Of a DNA stretch of 64,000 bases, positions 59,661 through 64,000 are shown piece after piece; positions within the stretch are counted from its first letter, which is position 1; each line of letters opens with the position of its first letter. The stretch is from Pirellulaceae bacterium (lineage in GTDB: Bacteria; Planctomycetota; Planctomycetia; Pirellulales; Pirellulaceae). The position numbers were made by a program, and so were the translations under genes. The DNA lies in assembly GCA_020852965.1 (NCBI GenBank), contig JADYZV010000132.1, forward strand, positions 1-64,000. The letters are read 5' to 3'. The notes beneath the pieces were generated by a model. That model worked only from the letters and a program-made list of their open reading frames with translations. It was not told where the DNA came from and did no database searches.

Positions 59661-61724
59661 ATGGTAAAGACGAAAGACGTTAAACCAAAGAAGAAGGCGG
59701 GCAAGCCGACCGCTGAGAAAAAGGGTAGCGGGACGCTTGAGTTACTTGAAGCCAAATTGGCTAAGTCGCAATTTGACCAGCGGTTGGCGATGGAGCCGGC
59801 GGAGGAAGGTCAGGCTTGCTCGATGGTTTGGGGCGACCACAAAGGGGAAGAAACCCCTCGCATCTTTGTGTTAGCGTTACCTGTGGGATCGTGGGAGAAG
59901 GCGAATGCTGAGTATGTGCAGCAATTGAGCTATACGCAGGCGCCGACAGGTTTGGCAGCGGATGAGTACGCCAAGTTTGCGCTGGTTGGCGATGGCAAAA
60001 ACGAGGCGATGTTCGATCTCGAATACCCGGCGCACGAAGTCGATCGTCTGCCGAGCATCGAGGAGATCAAAGAGTACAAGCGGATCAAGGCCGATCCGAC
60101 TCGGCGCTGGTCGTTGAAGATGTATGACCGGCTGATGAATGGCTTCAATGCCTTTCACGAGCAGGTCTACCAGACGGTCAAAGACAAGGTCGATGGCAAG
60201 AACGCGATCATTCTGGAAGTGGCCAAGCTGCTGTTCCTCGAGTCCTTCCGATTGCATCACGACGGCAAGATGCTGGAGTTCACGCATGAAGGTAAGAAGC
60301 TGAACCTGAGCGATGTGTTTACGTTCGAGTACGTCCAGAAACATGGCAAACAGGCGGTGGCTGAAATTCAATCGGCCTTTGATCTGCTCAAGACAAACGC
60401 GGACTATGTTGTTACGGACGACAAAGGAGATTCGCATCCGATCTTCGATAGAAACGAGCACTTGCGATTGGAGCAACCTCGCAACTACGAGACGATTCTG
60501 GAACTCATTCAGAATCTTGGGCCGGTTCTGGATAACTCGGACAAAGTGCTGAAGGAGAAAGCGTCGCTCAAGGATGTGGCCAACGATGTGTTGGGTCGAG
60601 CGTTCGATGTGTTTTTGCGAGCGAACTTCGATTCGAAGGGTGGCCTGGCGATCTATTTGACACCGGCGCCGGTGAAGCAGGCGATGTTGGAGATCGCGTT
60701 TCATGACATTCTGGAAGAGACGCCGGAGATCTTGTCGGCTCGTGACGCGGATGGCAAGCCGTCGTTTCGTTATTGCGACCCGGCGTGTGGTACGTATGGT
60801 TTTGGCGTTGTGGCTCACGGCCACTTACGACGTGCGTTGAATGAGATTGGCGGGCGGGAGACGAGCAACGATCGAGCCCGGGAGAAGTTGTTCAATGATA
60901 TGTGCGAGCAGAGTTTTGTCGGCGCGGACTCAGCACCGATCATGGTGACGCTGGCTCGTGTGAACATGGCAATGTTGGGCGCACCCAAGGCTCGTATCTT
61001 CTATTCGACCAACTCGCTGATCAGCGAACAGTTGCAACCGTGCAGCTTTGACTTGATATGCACCAATCCGCCGTTTGGAACCCCCAAGTTTAAGAAGGGG
61101 CAGGAAAACGCGAAACGCGACTATGAAGAAAGAATGAAGGAGATTCTGGCGTTCTATCGCAGCGATCTCGAAGCGAAAGAAGGCAAGTCGAAGACCAGTG
61201 GTTACGAATACAAGCCGCGCGTGGATGGTCTGGCGATGGGTGGCAAGCCGAACAGCAAAGGCGTGTGGCAGGAGTCGAAGGCGACGAGCGTCGATCCGGC
61301 GGTGTTGTTCCTCGACCGTTGTTTGCAGTTGCTCAAGCCCGGCGGGCGATTGCTGATCATTCTACCCGACGGTGTGTTGTGTAACAGCGGCGACCGCTAT
61401 GTCCGCGAATACATCATGGGCAAAAAGGATGAAACGACTGGCCAATTCCATGGCGGCAAGGCGATTGTGAAAGCGGTCATCAGCTTGCCGTCCGATACGT
61501 TCAAGCTCTCAGGCACGGGAGCCAAGACCAGCGTGCTCTATCTACAGAAACGCCACGAACGCGATGACGGATCGAAACAATTCATGGACGAACCGCAGAC
61601 CGATGTCTTCATGGCCGTCGCCGATACGCTGGGTTACGAGGTCAAGAACAACGTTGAGGACTACAGCAAGGGATTGTCCAATGATCTCGCCAAGATCACC
61701 GGCGCGTATGTGAGGGGCGAGTAG
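59661..61724 (+). CDS. Type I-like DNA adenine-N6 methyltransferase (HsdM family)
   Basis: A 687-residue methylase. A Lys-rich start is followed by an N-terminal domain of ~170 residues (RIFVLALPVGSWEKANAEYVQQLSY, FALVGDGKNEAMFDLEYP) unlike standard HsdM. Helical HsdM-type region at about 155-330 ends in LAIYLTPAPVKQAML. Motif I is DPACGTYGFG (373-382) and motif IV is NPPF (469-472), the gamma-class adenine N6 signature. PGGRLLIILPDGVLCNSGDRYVREYIM and KAVISLPSDTFKLSGTGAKTSVLYLQK follow. It should methylate adenine in the site chosen by the S subunit encoded next. No HsdR is inside the window. Confidence 0.9.
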   Translation: MVKTKDVKPKKKAGKPTAEKKGSGTLELLEAKLAKSQFDQRLAMEPAEEGQACSMVWGDHKGEETPRIFVLALPVGSWEKANAEYVQQLSYTQAPTGLAADEYAKFALVGDGKNEAMFDLEYPAHEVDRLPSIEEIKEYKRIKADPTRRWSLKMYDRLMNGFNAFHEQVYQTVKDKVDGKNAIILEVAKLLFLESFRLHHDGKMLEFTHEGKKLNLSDVFTFEYVQKHGKQAVAEIQSAFDLLKTNADYVVTDDKGDSHPIFDRNEHLRLEQPRNYETILELIQNLGPVLDNSDKVLKEKASLKDVANDVLGRAFDVFLRANFDSKGGLAIYLTPAPVKQAMLEIAFHDILEETPEILSARDADGKPSFRYCDPACGTYGFGVVAHGHLRRALNEIGGRETSNDRAREKLFNDMCEQSFVGADSAPIMVTLARVNMAMLGAPKARIFYSTNSLISEQLQPCSFDLICTNPPFGTPKFKKGQENAKRDYEERMKEILAFYRSDLEAKEGKSKTSGYEYKPRVDGLAMGGKPNSKGVWQESKATSVDPAVLFLDRCLQLLKPGGRLLIILPDGVLCNSGDRYVREYIMGKKDETTGQFHGGKAIVKAVISLPSDTFKLSGTGAKTSVLYLQKRHERDDGSKQFMDEPQTDVFMAVADTLGYEVKNNVEDYSKGLSNDLAKITGAYVRGE

Positions 61725-63373
61725 TGTTTATTTCTCGTGTTACGACGTCGCTACTATTCGATCGCCTAAACGCTGAGTCGAACGCGCCTGAAATGTTGGC
61801 CGCCGACCGAAGAGTTCAATTGTCGGGACTGCCGACTGCGACACTTGGGCAACTGGTCACGTCACCGATCAACAATAGCATACGCAATGTCTCAGACCAA
61901 TATGACGTTGAAGGGGCAAATGTGCCGCTGTTTCGCCCCGCAGACATTCAGGGCATTTGGTTAAACACGGCGAGCGCACTTCGCGTTACGCGTGAGTTTG
62001 AGAATCAACATGAGAAAGCAAGAGTGTATCCTGGAAATATCGTAATTGCAGCTGCTGGGACAGTTGCCGCAGTTGCACGAGTACCTAGTGATATCGAATA
62101 CGGCGGCATAAACGGATCATTCGCTCGAGTAGTTCTAAAACGCGAATGCGATGGGTTCATTGTCAGCTACCTAGCATCAAAATACGGCTATCAATCAATG
62201 ATGCGATGGGCGGTGGGTTCCGTGCAAAAGCATCTAAATTTGGAAGATCTGCCTAAAGTCAACGTCGTTTTCCCAAAAGCACCAGTTCAAAAATACGTCG
62301 GCGACAAGGTGCGCCAGGCGGAGCGATTGCGGACGTTTGCAAGACTAGAACAATCAGTTGGTATCGAGCTGCTTGAGTTGTTACTTCGCAAGAAACTCAC
62401 GGAAGAAGGATTGATTTCCAAGATCGGCGAAAACAATATGCCGACCTCCTATTACCGAGATTTAATTGCGAGGCTTAATTCGGACGGGGCATCTATTGCG
62501 AGGGAATCCCGAAAGCAGTCGCGAGTCACTAGAAAGGATTTGACAGAAAGACTTGACGCTGGATTCTATCGTCCTGATTTCCTGGAGAATGCCAAGGAGC
62601 TTCAAGCTTGCGGAGTCTCACTCGACAACATCGAAAGTCTATCCGAGAAATGCAACTGCGGGGCGACACCCGTCGATGTAGCGTATGAAAGCGACGGGCA
62701 AGGCTTGATAAGAACATCAGACGTGCGTCCCAATCGCTTCAACGCTAGGAGCGTTTTGCGCACTCGAAGACTTAACGTCGTTATCGGGTCACCTGTTGCT
62801 GCAGTTAATGGCGATCTGCTTTATACGATGAGCGGAACAATCGGCTACGCCGCCGTTGTTCCCGCAACAAATGAGGTCTTCAGTTTTAGCAACACAATTG
62901 CTCGCGCAAGAATAAAAGCTCCCCACAATCCTTGGTATATCGCGGCATTCTTTAACTCTTCCATCGGTTACAAGCAGTCACTCCGTCTAACCAGTGGAGG
63001 AATCCAAGGTCACGTTATGCCAAATCCATTCAAACGGCTTACCGTCCCAGTTCCAGATCCACGAATTCAAGATTTCATAGGTGGGAAACTTCAAGTTGCG
63101 GATTCTGGCAATCGCCTGTCAGAACAACTTGTTGCCGCAGCCAAGCTACTCGTCGAAGCACTCATCGAACGCAAAGTCACGGAAGCTGAACTCATTGATG
63201 CTCAGACGCGACTTGAGCAAGGCGACGATTCGGGAGATCGGGCAATTTTGAGCCGGCTCTACGAGGGTGGCTGGGATGAGACGGAGACGCGAGCATTGTT
63301 TCCTGATTTGGACGCGTACTACGAGACGTTGCGAATGGTCGATCAGGCTCAAGCCGACGGAGCCAGCAAATGA
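61724..63373 (+). CDS. Type I-like specificity (HsdS) subunit
   Basis: A 549-residue protein starting at GTG 61724, whose G is the last base of the methylase stop, so the two are coupled. Two target-recognition halves: the first ends KHLNLEDLPKVNVVFPKAPVQKYVGDKVRQAERLRTFARLEQSV, the second begins about residue 265 (DLTERLDAGFYRPDFLENAKEL) and ends GHVMPNPFKRLTVPVPDPRIQDFIGGKLQVADSGNRLSEQLVAAAKLLVEALIER. A C-terminal tail of ~70 acidic residues is extra. S subunits set the DNA sequence recognised by the methylase complex. Confidence 0.88.
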   Translation: MFISRVTTSLLFDRLNAESNAPEMLAADRRVQLSGLPTATLGQLVTSPINNSIRNVSDQYDVEGANVPLFRPADIQGIWLNTASALRVTREFENQHEKARVYPGNIVIAAAGTVAAVARVPSDIEYGGINGSFARVVLKRECDGFIVSYLASKYGYQSMMRWAVGSVQKHLNLEDLPKVNVVFPKAPVQKYVGDKVRQAERLRTFARLEQSVGIELLELLLRKKLTEEGLISKIGENNMPTSYYRDLIARLNSDGASIARESRKQSRVTRKDLTERLDAGFYRPDFLENAKELQACGVSLDNIESLSEKCNCGATPVDVAYESDGQGLIRTSDVRPNRFNARSVLRTRRLNVVIGSPVAAVNGDLLYTMSGTIGYAAVVPATNEVFSFSNTIARARIKAPHNPWYIAAFFNSSIGYKQSLRLTSGGIQGHVMPNPFKRLTVPVPDPRIQDFIGGKLQVADSGNRLSEQLVAAAKLLVEALIERKVTEAELIDAQTRLEQGDDSGDRAILSRLYEGGWDETETRALFPDLDAYYETLRMVDQAQADGASK

Positions 63374-63415
63374 TCCACGGATTCTACTCCCTCTTCATTC
63401 GCGTCAATTCGCGTG

Positions 63416-63446
63416 ATTCGCGGGCAAACCATGACTGCCCGCGAAT
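63416..63446. repeat. Hairpin repeat between hsdS and the next gene
   Basis: Perfect 11-bp inverted repeat ATTCGCGGGCA-N9-TGCCCGCGAAT, preceded by further ATTCGCG units from 63397. Related ATTCGCG units flank the 5' side of the methylase gene (59611-59642), so the hsdM-hsdS pair is bracketed by this repeat family. Low-complexity repeats of this type occur in many genomes. Confidence 0.65.
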
Positions 63447-63479
63447 GAGCGCGACTGGCTTTAGAATTGGAGGAGGGAA

Positions 63480-64000
63480 ATGAGTGTGACGCTTCCTCGG
63501 GTTAGCGAACTGTTTGACTTGTTGCATGATGGCGAGATCGTCGCTTCAGCGAATGCCTACGCTGGATTGCAAAGTTGTGGGTTGGTTTGGTGCGATGCAG
63601 TCATCGAGCGGGTGGTGATCACGGAAAGTGGGCTACGAGTCGCTGGCACATTGCCGAACGATGCCGAATCTGTCGCTGGGCTGCTGGCTTGCTTGCCTGA
63701 GTTGCGAACGGCCTGGATGCGGATCGTGGCGGCACGCTTAAAAGAAGCTGGCCAGCGGCGCGATGTGGGCGAACTTTGCAACGCGATTGAAACGCTCGGG
63801 GCGGCAAGCGGCCGGGTACGCGAGCGGCTGCCCCATGCTTCGCTTGAGTCGACGGAATTCAACAACATCGAAGTCGAGTTGTTTGGTAGCGGAGCGGAGC
63901 AGCCAGTGAATTATCCGAAATTGCTGCGAGTGCTGGGACAGACGGCTGTGGTGGTAGAACGTGCTGGTGAGAGCGTGGGGAAGCAACTTGAATTAAAGCC
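63480..64000 (+). CDS. Unknown protein, N-terminal part (runs off right edge)
   Basis: An open frame from ATG 63480, with a strong GGAGGAGGG ribosome binding site, to the end of the window (173 codons, no stop). It begins MSVTLPRVSELFDLLHDGEI and continues with LACLPELRTAWMRIVAARLKEAGQRRDVGELCNAIETL and IEVELFGSGAEQPVNYPKLLRVLG. No domain recognised. Its position in the modification operon suggests a component of the same system; the restriction or helicase subunit may lie further right. Confidence 0.7.
   Translation, partial: MSVTLPRVSELFDLLHDGEIVASANAYAGLQSCGLVWCDAVIERVVITESGLRVAGTLPNDAESVAGLLACLPELRTAWMRIVAARLKEAGQRRDVGELCNAIETLGAASGRVRERLPHASLESTEFNNIEVELFGSGAEQPVNYPKLLRVLGQTAVVVERAGESVGKQLELK

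Noticed and set aside
1-64000. rRNA or tRNA genes, prophage, or insertion sequence transposases
   Set aside because: No rRNA-like stretches, cloverleaf-type gene or transposase motif was noticed. A tRNA scan would be needed to be certain.

Overview
The window looks like chromosomal DNA of a planctomycete, most likely a Pirellulales/Rhodopirellula-type organism. This is inferred from gene content only: a planctomycete-type ECF sigma factor next to a Ser/Thr kinase gene, a secreted sulfatase, a DUF1080 domain joined to a sorbosone/glucose-dehydrogenase-type propeller, a TadE/TadG cluster, an FHA-EAL protein, a kinase fused to a tubulin-like domain, and many short palindromic elements between genes. 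I saw no rRNA, tRNA, CRISPR array, IS transposase or prophage.

Layout. 1-4.5 kb (minus strand): N-terminus of a Ser/Thr kinase, its ECF sigma factor, a sulfatase, a monomeric sarcosine-oxidase-type flavoenzyme and a MIP18/SufT-type Fe-S protein. 4.9-8.1 kb: a membrane protein and a DUF393/DUF2752/alpha-beta-hydrolase cassette lying between two inverted copies of one ~160-bp repeat. 8.2-24.7 kb: mostly housekeeping genes (pdxA, two tandem purine nucleoside phosphorylases, rimO, pgsA, a CPBP protease, an ilvE-type aminotransferase) mixed with planctomycete-type secreted or membrane proteins. 24.9-29.9 kb (minus): two TadE-like proteins, a TadG/vWA protein, a HAMP-like membrane protein, a lipoprotein and a trypsin-like protein. 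30.3-38.1 kb: the DUF1080-propeller fusion, a 59-bp tandem repeat, a fatty acid desaturase and a nucleoside/ribose salvage cluster (exported nucleoside hydrolase, ribokinase, ribose-type binding protein and permease) with no transporter ATPase. 38.4-46.2 kb: Uma2 nuclease-like protein, lepA, SGNH hydrolase, TPR-like protein, fmt, proC and an MBL-fold hydrolase. 46.2-53.4 kb: a possible signalling locus with FHA-EAL, AAA+ ATPase, kinase-tubulin fusion and CBS proteins. 54-56 kb: a 56-aa coiled-coil protein and prfC. 56.2-64 kb: an apparent defence island with a MqsR/MqsA-like pair diverging from a type I-like modification operon that carries two specificity-like proteins, an HsdM-type methylase and unknown genes, and runs off the right edge.

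The two best candidates for an undescribed system are (i) the 46.2-53.4 kb locus, where a Ser/Thr kinase is fused to a tubulin/FtsZ-superfamily domain next to an AAA+ ATPase and an FHA phospho-reader carrying a c-di-GMP phosphodiesterase domain, and (ii) the 56.2-64 kb island, where an extended MqsA-like regulator faces a modification operon across a region holding a perfect 16-bp palindrome. Both assignments come from reading motifs by eye. Start codons marked as chosen on ribosome binding sites or signal peptides remain provisional.
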